A stretch of 64,000 nt of DNA from Rhipicephalus microplus (Eukaryota; Arthropoda; Arachnida; Ixodida; Ixodidae), in contig NC_134702.1 of the NCBI RefSeq assembly GCF_043290135.1, forward strand, positions 81,685,317 to 81,749,316. Direction: 5' to 3'. Below are positions 24,545 to 34,519 of the stretch, piece after piece; positions within the stretch are counted from its first letter, which is position 1; every line of letters starts with the position of its first letter. Below the pieces are notes generated by a model that worked only from the letters and a program-made list of their open reading frames with translations, searched no databases and was not told the origin of the DNA. Position numbers and translations under genes: made by a program.

Positions 24545-25883
24545 CAGTAAAACCTCGTTAATACTACTTACATGGCCAAGCATGCGGCTAACTACACACT
24601 AAACGCAGTATGCATTAACCACCAAGTACCGATTTGCATCTCTTTACGTGCACCATCGCCACTAAAGAAGGAATAAACTAATACAGTGCCACAGCACATA
24701 TTGCCTAAAGTGCCCACCACAAAGCTATTTCTTTCTGTTTGCCAAATTTTAGAAAGACTGGCACTCTCGCACGGTCGTCTGATGGCACGCGGTGGCGACA
24801 GCAAGAAAAATTTCGAAACTATTGCGGAGTCAGGGATATGCAGCCGACGCAAAGACTTGCATAGCGATGAAACAGACATAAACGGCTGTTCCCGATGAAT
24901 GTGTGCCACAGTCTGCTGCTTAGCGAGAACAGACGCAGCTTTTTTTGGGTGCGGTACGGTAGCAGAGAGCTGATCATCCACCAGCTAGCTGCGTGTAGCG
25001 CTTTGCCTACTTGGCATACACAGCATGGCAAGCCTCTTACTCCTACTCCGCTTGAGACCGCGCACAGATGTGGCGAAAAAGCTATTACGTTAATGCGATG
25101 ATGCGAGCTTTCTGCAAGCCATGCTCTAGCGGTCCTAGAGCTGGCGGTCTTGGCGACTGAAGTGCATTTGGGTTGACACCCTATGAAAGCGCGCTGCGCC
25201 AGCAATCCACAATGCTCAACTCAGCAACTTCATTTCAGAAACGAAAGTAGCTTTGCAGCTACTTTCGTTTCTGCAAAGCGGTGCAAGCTAAACACGGTCC
25301 CATACAACGGTCTACGTGGCAGCAATCGGTGCCCCTGCTTGCAGGTAGTCACCAGCTATTGAAAGCATCTTAAAGCGGCACGTAGGGTTTTTATCGGCGA
25401 TGTCATACAAGTGTGCCTTTCGGTGGCCGCCACATCGCCTTCGTTCTTTGCTATTGATTACCAGAAAAGGCACCGCTGCAATGGTGCAGAAGTGGGAAGA
25501 ATTGATTGACTGATTCTGTGATTTTGCAGCTACGTGATCGCACGCGAATGCAGCAACACAACTGCACAAGATGGCGACCATCACTTAATATATTCCATGT
25601 ACGTACTGTCAACATTACTTTCGGTTTTAAAACCACTTTGTGGGCGCAACTATGGTGCAAATCGGACACAAAAAGACCCTTTTGGAGCAGTATGGCGCAG
25701 TGATTTCCAGTTGGCACAGGTTGGCACAATTGGCACAGGTTTCCCACAACTGTGAGACCTCTATCATAAGCAGGGCACCATGTAGGCATTTCCTTATCAA
25801 ACCGCATTTTAATGAAGGCACACTGGTGTCTCTGATAACCATTTGTCTCTTATATCAGTGTCTCTTATAAAGGGGTTCGACTG
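24545..25883. mobile_element. Pogo/Tigger-like TIR remnants
   Basis: The left end reads CAGTAAAACCTCGTTAATAC after a TA (24543-24544). The right end, on the minus strand, reads CAGTCGAACCCCTTTATAAG ending at 25883. Both resemble pogo/Tigger termini (CAGT..AACC), but they differ from each other and the right flank lacks TA. They may belong to one 1.3-kb non-autonomous element or to two different ones. No transposase is visible. Confidence 0.4.
25236..25273. repeat. Perfect 17-bp hairpin
   Basis: CAGAAACGAAAGTAGCT (25236-25252) and its exact reverse complement (25257-25273) flank a 4-nt loop. A single-arm relative (GCAGATACTTTCGTTTCTAC) lies near 25904. Confidence 0.9.
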
Positions 25884-26144
25884 CATTTAGGGCGACGTAA
25901 TGCAGATACTTTCGTTTCTACAGTCTTTGCCCCAGGTCGTATTGGCGTAATGCCTACTCAAACAAGTAAATCAGAGCCACCTACATCTTCAGAGACCAGA
26001 TTCACTGCGACATGACGTGGTTATCTTGAGCAACTGCGCATACCAGTGATTTTATGAAAAATTCAACGGCACGTTTGAATGCGCAAGTACTACTGCACAT
26101 GATTCTTTTGACAAATATGATGGGACGCATCCTTTAGTACTCAC

Positions 26145-26402
26145 ATTGCAGCTGTGATTGATGAACCGGGCCAGATTGCCACATTTGGTGGCATCAATGA
26201 TGGTTTCAACATCTACTCTGAAGAGGTACGAGCTCCCGATGCCGATCTGCGTGTAGAACTGCTCCCGCCGGTCAGCCATGATGGGCCGCACCATCTGGCC
26301 CACATACTCGATGACCATCTCGTCGGCTGCAATCGGCTCCAGAGCAAACAGTCCCCAGTCGTGAATGCGACTCTTCGCAAATTTGAGTTGTTTCTTGCGA
26401 AA
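26145..26402 (-). CDS. SETD1: SETD1-family methyltransferase, SET exon
   Basis: The 258-bp exon encodes 86 residues of the SET domain of a Set1/SETD1 H3K4 methyltransferase. The sequence runs from [20 protein letters not shown] (start of SET, with the GxG-region equivalent WGL) through EYVGQ and GSSYLFRVD to DATKCGN and RFINHSCN, the S-adenosylmethionine and active-site core. The exon opens after an acceptor (TTGCAG on the minus strand; AG at 26403-26404) and ends at AAT followed by a donor GTGAGT (26139-26144). Both ends are in phase 0, which gives an exact join to PNCYAK in the next exon. Sequence just upstream of FRKKQ in the family (n-SET and the RNA-binding N-terminus) is not found nearby, so upstream exons lie further along the minus strand or outside the window. 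No lesion is visible. Confidence 0.96.
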
Positions 26403-27472
26403 CTGCAAGGATTAAAGATGGCAAACAAACGAGGTCATTAGGTAAAGCACAAGTACAACTGCAAATATTTTTATCTAGCACAGACACTAGGGTGTTTTGT
26501 TTTCATATTACCTGTGCATTATAGTTTGCCAGTGCATTTCATTTCAAAACCTGGTGAAATCTGTCACTGAATCTCAGTTAATTGAGTAACCCTAGCTTTG
26601 TGCCTGAGTCCTGAAATTGTAATTAATTGCTCAGATGTACCATAATATTAGTGCTAGCATAAATGATTGTGACCAATTTCGGCATCACTTCAAAGCACCC
26701 GCCTAGCATCATAAGAACCTAGTTCCCTACAGGAGGGCGAGGGGGCTAAGGTCACAAGTTTTCGCAATGTTCAAAGCACTTTTTTTTTTCGAACCGGAGA
26801 CCTACACAATGTAAAAAATGAAATGATATGAGTGCTTCAGAATGAGTTGAGCTAGATGAGAATTGGCTAGACTGTCATGAGCATACCCTTTCAGTAAAAA
26901 TAAAAGCATTCCTGGCAACATCAGCCAGAACCACACCGCGAGCAGCCCGACAAAAGAGCAAGAGGGGGTGACAAGCAATAACCCCCGTCGGGTGTTAGTC
27001 AAGATACTGCCTGCGCCCCACAAGCCTGCTGTGACAGTTTCAACACTAGCTTTACTCATTCGATGTCGGAGAGGGTCAGAAATTGGAGCAATTTTTCGGC
27101 AGCAAAATGTTACATTTGGAGCACAAAAATCCAAATTTGGAGCAGTTTACGGGGAGCAAAACATTTTTTTATGACGAAAGACCCGATTCGGAGTAGTATG
27201 AAAACGAAGTCTTACATTTAGAAAAAGAATATGTACAAACCATTCAACATGCAGTAAATTATGCAGTGTAAGTAAGACCAGTGCTATTTCAGTAAAATTA
27301 TTATTTTTATTCACCTCACTGAGCAAATAATGATAACGTCCATTTGTCGCATTGAACTCTGCGAATTCAAATGTAGATCTACTAAGCTGGCGACCTTGAA
27401 ATTCAAGGGATTTGTAAGGGTGGCAGAAAAAAAGAAAACAGGCATACATATTTTTTTATATCGCTAGAAATA
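26403..27472 (-). other. Probable SETD1 upstream intron
   Basis: No exon was recognised. A tandem of TTTGGAGCA-like motifs occurs near 27087-27160, resembling those in the downstream intron. The LINE and Ty3 insertions that follow may lie in the same intron if the n-SET exon is further upstream; this is inference. Confidence 0.4.
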
Positions 27473-28596
27473 TCATCATCGGCCCGACTACCCCCACTTC
27501 CGGACAAAGGCCTCTTCCATGTTCGACTAGTCAACTTGGCCTTGTGCTTACTGCTGTAGATTTATACCCCCCAAACTTCCTAATCTCATCTGCCCGCCCA
27601 ACTTTCTGTGTCCCCTCCACATGCTGGCGTCTCTTAGAATCCAGTCTGTGGTTATTTTGCCTTTGCGCTATGTGCCCTGCCCATGACCATTTCTTCTTGC
27701 TTTAAACTATGCTATCCTTAACCCCCTTTGTTCCCTGACCCACACTGCTCTCTTCTTGTCCTTTGACCCACACTGCTCTCTTCTTGTCCTTTAGGGTTAC
27801 ACCTATCATTTTCCTTTCCATCGCTCACTGCGTCGTCCTCAATTTGAGCTGAACCCTCTTTGTAAGCCTCGAGGTTTCTGCTCTGTAAGTACTAGCAAGA
27901 CGCAGCTGCTATTAACCTTCCTTTTGACGGATAGCAGCAATCTTACAGTCATGATCTGTGAATGCTAGACAGATGTGCTCCTCCCTATTTTTATTCTTCT
28001 AGTTACATCAATCTTGCGGTTCAGCTCCACGGTTACAACCTGTCCTAAGTAGACGTTCTCTTTTACAACTTCAAGTGCGCTGCTACCTATCTCGAAGTGC
28101 TGTTCTCTTCAGAGGTTGTCGTACATTACTTTTGTTATCTGCAGATTAATTTTAAGACCTATCTCCTCCATGTCTAATTCAGTAATCATGAACTGCAATT
28201 CGTCGCTTGAACTTCTCAGCAATGCAATGCATTCGACGAAAGGAAGTTTAATAAGGTATTTTCTATGAACTCCTATGCCTAACTCTTCCCATTCTAGGCA
28301 TCTGAAAACATCCTGTAAGCATGCGGTAAATAGCCATGGGGAGTGTGTATCCTCTTGTGTTGCACCATTCTTTATTGGTATTCTGTCGCTTTCTTTACAG
28401 AGTCCTATGGTGGCAGTGGATCTTCTGTACATTTTTTCCAGGATTGTTATATATGTTTCCTTATTGCCCTGATTCCGCAATATCTGCATGACTGCTGATA
28501 CTTCTACTGAGTCAAATGCCTTCTCGTAATCTATGAAGGCCATGTATAGTGGTTGAGTGTATTCTGAGCATTTTTCTATCACCTGATTGATAGTAT
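27473..28596 (-). mobile_element. RTE-like LINE, 3' half, decayed (copy A)
   Basis: The minus-strand fragment of a non-LTR retrotransposon begins inside the reverse transcriptase (TINQVIEKCSEY, AFIDYEKAFDSV) and runs through NGATQEDT and FTACLQDVF to KVMYDNL. It then continues as a frame-broken 3' region to a short CATCAT tail at 27473-27480. The catalytic FADD box is FVEC here (KLPFVECIALL), so the enzyme is dead. A 28-bp internal tandem duplication lies at 27736-27791. Copy B at 57156-58026 is the same family and overlaps from the FADD region to the tail. The RTE-like assignment rests on the IDYEKAFDSV/TINQV style and simple-repeat tail and is not certain. Its 5' end is cut where the Ty3/gypsy element begins. 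Confidence 0.85.
28109..28596 (-). pseudogene. LINE reverse transcriptase fragment (copy A)
   Basis: About 160 residues of uninterrupted RT frame cover palm motifs from AFIDYEKAFDSV (first catalytic aspartate intact) to KINLQITKVMYDNL. The second catalytic block is destroyed (FVEC for FADD). The frame ends at a TGA immediately after YDNL, whereas copy B reads on at that point. Confidence 0.85.
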
Positions 28597-28693
28597 TGTT
28601 ACGAGTAACTTGTTCAATGATCTATTTACAGCGCACAGAACTCGACGAGCAAGATGTCGCCAGAGCAGCATCCAACAAAAACTGACTTCGTCC
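28597..28693 (-). repeat. Putative 3' LTR remnant
   Basis: Between the polypurine-like run and the LINE junction lie about 97 bp ending (minus strand) in AACAAGTTACTCGTAACA, a plausible LTR end in CA. It is far too short for a whole LTR and has no partner copy, so boundaries are guesses. Confidence 0.35.
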
Positions 28694-28714
28694 TCCTCTT
28701 TCATGCAGCCGTGT

Positions 28715-29749
28715 TTAGCGGCTGTTTTGTATCCTTACCGCCGGCGGTAGAAGCACCGTCCCGGTGCTAAATTTACGCAGATGATGTCGAAGGGGGTAAT
28801 AGGGCTTTAGCCGAGACACGTGAACGGTGTCGCTCGGAGCTGACGATGACTTTGTCGGATTGGTTGGAACAATCTCGTACGTGACGTCTGTCACTTGGCG
28901 AACGATACAAAATGGTCCAGTGTAGGGCGACAACAGTTTTTCAGACAATCCCACACGCCGAGTAGGCGACCAGAGGAGCACGAGAGAACCCGGAGAAAAG
29001 TGCACGTCCCTATGGTGAGAATCGTAGAACTGTTGTTGGCGCTCCTGTGAAGCCTGTAGACGGTTACGGGCGACTTGACGTGCGTGGTCGGTGCGGGCGA
29101 TGGCTTCCCCACCATATTCAGTGGCCGCAGGTAGTAAAGTGTCTAAGGGAAGAGTTGGGTCCCGGCCATATAGTAGGTAGAAAGGCGAATAGCCGGCATT
29201 GTTGTGACAAGATGAATTGTAGGCGAACGTCACATACGGCAAATGAATGTCCCAATCATGGTGGTCTGGCGCAACGTATTTGGCAAGCATATCGGTTAGG
29301 GTCCTGTTAAGGCGCTGCGTGAGGCCATTTGACTGGGGATGGTACGAAGTAGTAAATTTGTGCTTGGTATGGAAAGACCTCAGGATTTCATGAACGACAG
29401 CTGATAAGAACGTGTGGCCACGGTCGGTGAGAAGTTGACGGGGAGCACCGTGCACTAATATTATGTCGTACAGCAGAAAGTCCGCAACGTCGGTAGCGCA
29501 CCTGGTCGGGAGTGCTCGTGTGATTGCGTACCACGTCGCGTAGTTCGTGGCAACAGCAATCCATTTATTTCCGGCTGTGGAGAGTGGAAAAGGGCCCAAC
29601 AGGTCGAGACCAACTCGAAAGAAAGGCTTGTTGGGAACGTCGATCGGCTGAAGGTAGCCGGCTGGGGGGGGGGGGGGGGGGGACAGACGGCGTTTTGCGA
29701 CGCTGACAGGGCTCACAAGCGGCGACATAGTGTCGAACAGAGCGGGCAA
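28715..29749 (-). pseudogene. Ty3/gypsy integrase
   Basis: The catalytic core and C-terminal part of a retrotransposon integrase, which would insert element cDNA into chromosomes. The core shows the first aspartate in RVGLDLLGPFP and the second in LLTDRGHTF. The third catalytic residue, normally glutamate in a PQ(T/S)NGLTER-type motif, is glutamine here (GLTQRLNRTL; codon 29315-29317), so strand transfer should be abolished. A C-terminal stretch (SPGSLVLLWSPTRRVGLSEK, VHVSRLKPYY) matches the GPY/F-like module style of this family. The N-terminal zinc-binding part lies in another frame upstream (29683 onward), separated by the C19/G19 homopolymer. Confidence 0.9.
29664..29682. repeat. G19 homopolymer causing integrase frameshift
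   Basis: Nineteen consecutive Gs (Cs on the coding strand) encode a proline run between the HHCC domain frame and the core frame. The frame changes here, so slippage in this run is the likely cause. Length may also be a sequencing or assembly artefact. Confidence 0.9.
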
Positions 29750-31703
29750 GTCCAGGCCAAAAAAACCGACGTCTTACCCGATCGTATGTGCGAGAAACGC
29801 CCAAATGGCTCGTCATGGGAGCGTCATGAAGTTGATGCAGGACAGTGGAATGCAGGTGCGCTGGGATGACAGGAAGTAAGTATGATTCGAAGGAATCAAG
29901 GTTGCGGCGATATAGGATCCCGTCTTTCACCAAAAACATTCGTAGGGACGGGTCGCGAGGCGTTGACTTCAGTTTGTCAATGATGGCTCGTAAAGAAGTA
30001 TCCCGACGTTGCTCTTCGCCAATGTTTAACAGCTGCGACACGGAAAAAACGTCCGTGATAGCGTCGGTATTGGTTCGGATAGCGTCGGTATCGGTATCCG
30101 TGATAGCGTCGGTAACAGGGTAGCGGGATAAACAATCCGCATCCTGATGTAATCGCCCTGTTTTGTACATTACAGAGAACGTGTACTCTTGAAGGCGTAG
30201 AGCCCAACGAGCGAGGCGTCCCGTGGGGTCCTTCAGGGAGGCTAGCCAGCAGAGCTCGTGATGATCCGTGACAACACGGAATGAGCGCCCGTACAGGTAT
30301 GGGCGAAACTTGGCGACTTCCAATACAAGGGCGAGCCACTCGCGCTCCTTGATGGAATAGTTGCGCTCGGCTGGAGATAGCAGTCGACTTGCGTTGGCTA
30401 TAACACGGTCGTGGCCGCGTTGCTGCTGCAATAGCACAACTCCTATGCCGTGGCCACTGGCGTCCGTGTGAACCTCGGTTGGGGCTGATGGATCAAAGTG
30501 AGCCAAGATTGGTGGCGTTGTAAGCAGTGTCGTAAGTTGCGAAAACGATGACGATTGGTCATGGCCCCAGGTAAACGCAGCGTCTTTCTTCAAGAGGTCT
30601 GTGAGTGGGCGCGCAATGGTCGCAAAGTCCTTAACAAAGCGTCTGAAATATGAGCACAACCCCACAAAACTGCGGACATCCTTTGTGGTCTTCGGAACGG
30701 GAAAGTTCGTGACTGCGCGAATTTTCTCTGGGTCTGGACGCTCGCCTTGGGCATCGACAAGGTGACCAAGCACGGAAATTTGACGAGGAGCGAAGTGGCA
30801 CTTGGAGGCGTTAAGCTGGAGCCCGGCTCGACGAAAAACGTCCAGAATAGCTGACAAACGATCAAGATGCGAGTCGAATGTGGGCGAAAAGAAAATAACA
30901 TTGTCAAGATAACACAAGCAGGTGGACCATTTGAACCCTTGGAGCAATGAGTCCATCATTCTTTCACATGTGGCTGGTGCATTGCAGAGTCCAAAGGGCA
31001 TCACCTTAAACTGATAAAGACCATCAGGAGTGATGAATGCGGTCTTCTCGCGGTCCATCTCGTCGACGGCTATCTGCCAGTACCCTGACCGAAGGTCAAT
31101 AGTTGAAAAATAAGTGGCACCGTACAGGCAGTCGAGGGCGTCGTCGATGCGAGGTAAAGGATAAACGTATTTTTTGGTAATTTTGTTAAGGTGACGGTAA
31201 TCGACACAAAAGCGCCATGTTCCATCTTTCTTTTTAACAAGGACGACTGGAGAAGCCCAGGGGCTGCATGAAGGCTCGATAATGTTTTTCGCAAGCATTT
31301 TGCCGACTTCATGTTGTAATATTGCACGCTCCGACGTAGACACACGGTAGGGGCGTCGGTGAATGGGGGTTGCATGGTCAGTATTTATGCGATGGGTGAC
31401 AATGGTCGTTTGGCCTAAAGAGTTGCTGGCAAAGTCGAAAATGCTACGATAGCCCTCAAGAACGTGGCAAAGCGCTGCAGCTTGCTCAGACGTGAGGTCC
31501 GATGACACCATTCGCTCGATGTCAGTGCCCCAAGAACGTGATGGACTGTAACCACTGACTGAGCTGCAGCAATCGTCAACTCTGAAGGGCTCAACATGGT
31601 CAACTTGGAGAGCATTAATTTTGGCCAGGGAGATACCCTGTGGCAGAACTTGGGTGGTGAGTGAAAAATTGACCAGTGGAAGGAAGGTGCGGTTTCTCTT
31701 CAA
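29683..31703 (-). pseudogene. Ty3/gypsy RT, RNase H and integrase zinc domain
   Basis: One long minus-strand frame. RT would copy element RNA: FRVDDCCSS.., then VLVKKKDGTWRFCVDYR, YPLPRIDDALD, STIDLRSGYWQI (first Asp), FGLCNAP and the catalytic box CYLDN (codons 30900-30911). The family has YLDD, so the second aspartate is replaced by asparagine and polymerase activity is expected to be lost. RNase H keeps its acidic residues (VHTDASGHG, IKEREWLAL, VVTDHHEL, LHQDADCLSR). The integrase HHCC domain follows (LHDAPMTSHLGV .. CEPCQRRK). The frame then enters the G19 tract and loses register with the core. Entry from the protease frame needs a shift near 31700. Confidence 0.93.
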
Positions 31704-32350
31704 TCGTCAGAATCATATGCGGCACAGCAACCCCATGCGTAAGCATCACTGCAGGAATCGGGGCCACCATGTAATCACCATCAGTTACTGGCGGCGTGGA
31801 GGATAAGTCGACATGTGTGACAGAGTTAGGAGGAAGGCGCGTGAAATCAATGCAGCAGAGGCTGGTTTGCGGTGGGCTAGGCGGGTCGGAAAAGAGGGGT
31901 AAATCGAGATGGAGAGAGCCAGCTGAACAGTCTATGAGGGCAGAGTGCGTGGCTAGAAAATCCATACCGAGAATGAGTTCATGAGGGCAATGTTCGATAA
32001 CGGCGAAAAGAACGACAGTGCTTCTCTCCCCAATAGACACTCGCGCAGTGTCGATGGAGGAACTGCCGCCAAGAATGGTGGCAGTTCCTCCATCGGCGAC
32101 TCGTACAGCTCGGTTGAGGGCGGGCGTGACAACTTTTCTAAGTCGGCGGCGAAGGTTAGCACTCATAATGGACACATGCGCGCCAGTATCTATCAATGCA
32201 CTGACACGAACGTTGTCGACAGTAACGTCCAAAAGGTTCCGGTTAGTTGTTAACGTTAATCGAGGATTTCTTACGAAAGTCTTCAACGCAGCTCCACCTC
32301 CAGAAGCTGCACGGCCTAATTTTCCGTTCGGAGATGCTGCAAATAGGTCG
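31615..32350 (-). pseudogene. Ty3/gypsy aspartic protease
   Basis: A retropepsin-like domain that would mature Gag-Pol. The active-site motif ALIDTGAHVSIM is intact (Asp codon 32188-32190), and the flap and distal ILG box is present as HELILGMDFL. The domain lies in a frame offset from gag, and the overlap at gag's end (about 32316-32350) may be the element's normal programmed shift. The frame ends at 31615 after drifting out of register with RT: in RT's frame the linker continues as FLPLVNFSLTTQVLPQGISL, so a small indel near 31700 separates the two. Confidence 0.88.
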
Positions 32351-33325
32351 GGGAGGCAGCACGGCGTTTTGGGGGCGACCGGGACTGACGACGAGCAGGG
32401 GACGGTGACCGGTCGTAGCGAGGTCTGCTCAGAGGTGCTGTAGGAGCGGAAAATGTAATCGGCGTTGATGTAGAAAGTGATGGGGACGACTGGCGAGCAG
32501 AAGTGGTGTGATACTGAGGTGCATAATGGGACGGTGGAGCCCAGCGGCTGCGGCAGTGACGTGCGATATGACCAACGCGTCGACAGTTGAAACATATGGG
32601 CTTGTCATCAAGGGTACGCCATTCGGATGGATTGCGTTGTATGCGAGGAGCAGAAGGGGGACGAAAAGAAGGCGCAGCAGAGTATACGGGAGGAAGAGGA
32701 TTTAGGCCGACATTCGATAGCTCTTGACGAACGACCGCTTGTATTAAAGAGATTGTGGTCGGGGAAGGCGCAGGCGTCGGTAGTGGCGTGGCTACCGGTT
32801 GTGCTGCCTCGACCTCTCGACGAATGGTGCGTGTGAGGTTGTCACATAGAGGGGCCTGGTGGAAGGCGTCGTCACACGAAGAAGTGGCCGCTGTGTTCGG
32901 AAGGCGCACGATGTTTTGGGCTACACGGCGGGCTTTAGCTTGTTCGAGACGTCGGCATTCTTTAAGGATGGTGTCGATGCTCGAAACGTTGTTAAAAACC
33001 AGCAGGTTGAAAGCATCATCGGCAATGCCTTTCAAGACGTGGTTGACCTTTTGGTCTTCCGACATGGACTGGTCGGCCTTGGAACAAAGGGCCAAAACTT
33101 CGAGAATGTAGGAGACGTACGATTCGGTAGAAAACTGGGCCCGTGTGGCAAGTCTTCTTCGCAGTGAGCTGACGACCAGATGAATCGCCAAACAGGTCAC
33201 GTATCTTTTCTTTGAAGAGATCCCAGCTCGTTATGTCAGCTTCGTGGCTTTCAAACCATGTTCGGGGAGTGCCGTCCAGGTAGAAAAGCACGTTGGCGAG
33301 CATGAGCGTGGGATCCCAGCGGTGA
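32316..33325 (-). pseudogene. Ty3/gypsy gag
   Basis: The remnant capsid reads LMLANVLFYLDGTPRTWFE and WDLFKEKIRDLFG (frame ending about 33153), then continues in a second frame as LATRAQFSTESYVSYI.. and KVNHVLKGIADDAFNLLV. After a proline-rich linker comes a nucleocapsid zinc knuckle CFNCRRVGHIARHC (CX2CX4HX4C) and a basic RS-rich tail, ending at 32316. The frame switch at about 33153-33154 looks like a 1- or 2-base indel. The usual N-terminal region of this gag type is missing upstream of HRWDPT, which marks the truncation point. Confidence 0.9.
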
Positions 33326-34207
33326 GTCCAGAATAGATAGCACGCTGGTCGACAGGCGAGAAAAAGCTGAGGAGAGAAGCCGTTTTGAATTCAGACCACG
33401 ATCAGAGGCCATTCGCACCATCCTATTTCGCGTCGCCAAAGTACGGACAATGACGCCCTGGACACGCACTTTCCGGACGAGTGAATAATATATGAAGCCC
33501 AAGAAAATAAGCTGCCACGCAACCGTTAAGCACGAATTTGAAAGCAAAGTTCGTGCCATGGAGCGAGTGTAAAGACAGAAAGGGAGAGTGACCCTACCGT
33601 GCCGGAGCAAATGTAGCCTATCACATGAAAGCAGGCTGCTTGATATATGGGTGACGCATCACCGGTCAAGTCAATATCCAAAACTCTGGTGAACGTCATT
33701 GCCTATCCTTTTCGATGTTTGTAGAGAGACAAGGGCATGCATGTTAACCGGAAGGGAATCATCTGGTTTGCTACACTACCCTAAAGGACATCGAGAAAGA
33801 AAGATGGACGGAAGAGCGGAGATGATATGAAGGCGTGCACACGCTTCGCATACGGAAGGATGTGTGGCTAACGAGAGCTTTGTCATCTGTCTAGCAGGGT
33901 GCATGTAACTCCGCTGAAAATTTCAATAAACTCTATAAATACAAACAGTGTGATGACAGTTCGGGTGGAAAGAGGAAGAGTGTATGTCCCGAAGGTGGCC
34001 TGTCATCAAGGCGGGCCAACGTGACCACTAGCGAACAGCCTGGACGCGCTATAGAGAGGACAGCGGCAAATAACACATTTGGTAGATTCCTAGGCGACGC
34101 AGTGATTCCCTTTGTGTTTACTGTTTCATCCTTGGGAAGTAAAAAAATTGCCCGCAGCTTCCCTCGGGGGAACACTGAGGAGGATGCGGAGCATATAATT
34201 GGTTAAC
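33326..34207. other. No gene recognised beyond the Ty3 breakpoint
   Basis: No LTR, gag sequence or continuation of LINE copy A could be recognised, so the far flank of the Ty3 insertion is unresolved. Confidence 0.5.
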
Positions 34208-34345
34208 GGGGTGTTAAAGTGCGACTTACTTGGGTCGATGGCTAAATTGGTTAACGTGGTTGTGAAATGGGGTGTTAAATTGCGACTTACTTGGGTCGAT
34301 GGCTAAATTGGTTAACGTGGTTGTAGGAGGGGGTGTTAAATGAGT
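34208..34345 (+). repeat. 61-bp tandem repeat, about 2.3 units
   Basis: Units 34208-34268 and 34269-34329 begin GGGGTGTTAAA and differ at few positions. A third partial unit starts with GGGTGTTAAATGAG. Confidence 0.92.
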
Positions 34346-34519
34346 GAACACGTACACACGTATGCGAAAGGGCGGCGCTGGTCGAAGGGACGTCGATCAT
34401 TGTGTTTGTGGATTCGTTGGAATTCATTTCACCGCGACCTTGGACGTCGACGAACCGTACAAACCAACCGACGAGCGGCAACTGAGCGAGCGAGCGCCGA
34501 CCTTGAGTATATATATATA

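Larger units (their letters stand above)
23021..26144 (-). other. SETD1 intron (3.1 kb)
   Basis: The intron has GT (minus strand, 26143-26144) and AG (23021-23022) ends. It holds DNA-transposon-like ends at 24545 and 25883, a perfect 17-bp hairpin at 25236-25273, a G-rich repeat at about 24363-24455, and iterated TTTGGAGCA-type motifs near 24080-24145 and 25677. No additional exon is needed between the two SET exons because the reading frame joins exactly. Confidence 0.85.
28597..33325 (-). mobile_element. Ty3/gypsy LTR retrotransposon, 5'-truncated and decayed
   Basis: The order on the minus strand is gag (capsid remnant, CCHC knuckle), protease, RT, RNase H, integrase, as in Ty3/gypsy (Metaviridae-type) elements. 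Coding similarity starts abruptly at about 33325, and no 5' LTR or primer-binding site was recognised upstream. At the 3' side a purine-rich run (about 28694-28712, minus strand) precedes a short LTR-like remnant that abuts LINE copy A near 28597. Lesions are frameshifts near 33153, 31700 and in the G19 tract at 29664-29682, plus substitutions in both the RT and integrase active sites. There is no envelope gene. Confidence 0.9.

Noticed and set aside
24592..25205. Minus-strand frames of about 128 residues in the SETD1 intron
   Set aside because: No domain recognised, and they lie between pogo-like ends inside an intron whose flanking exons splice in frame without them.
31981..33167. Plus-strand frames of 90-141 residues
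   Set aside because: They are antisense shadows of the Ty3/gypsy gag and protease.
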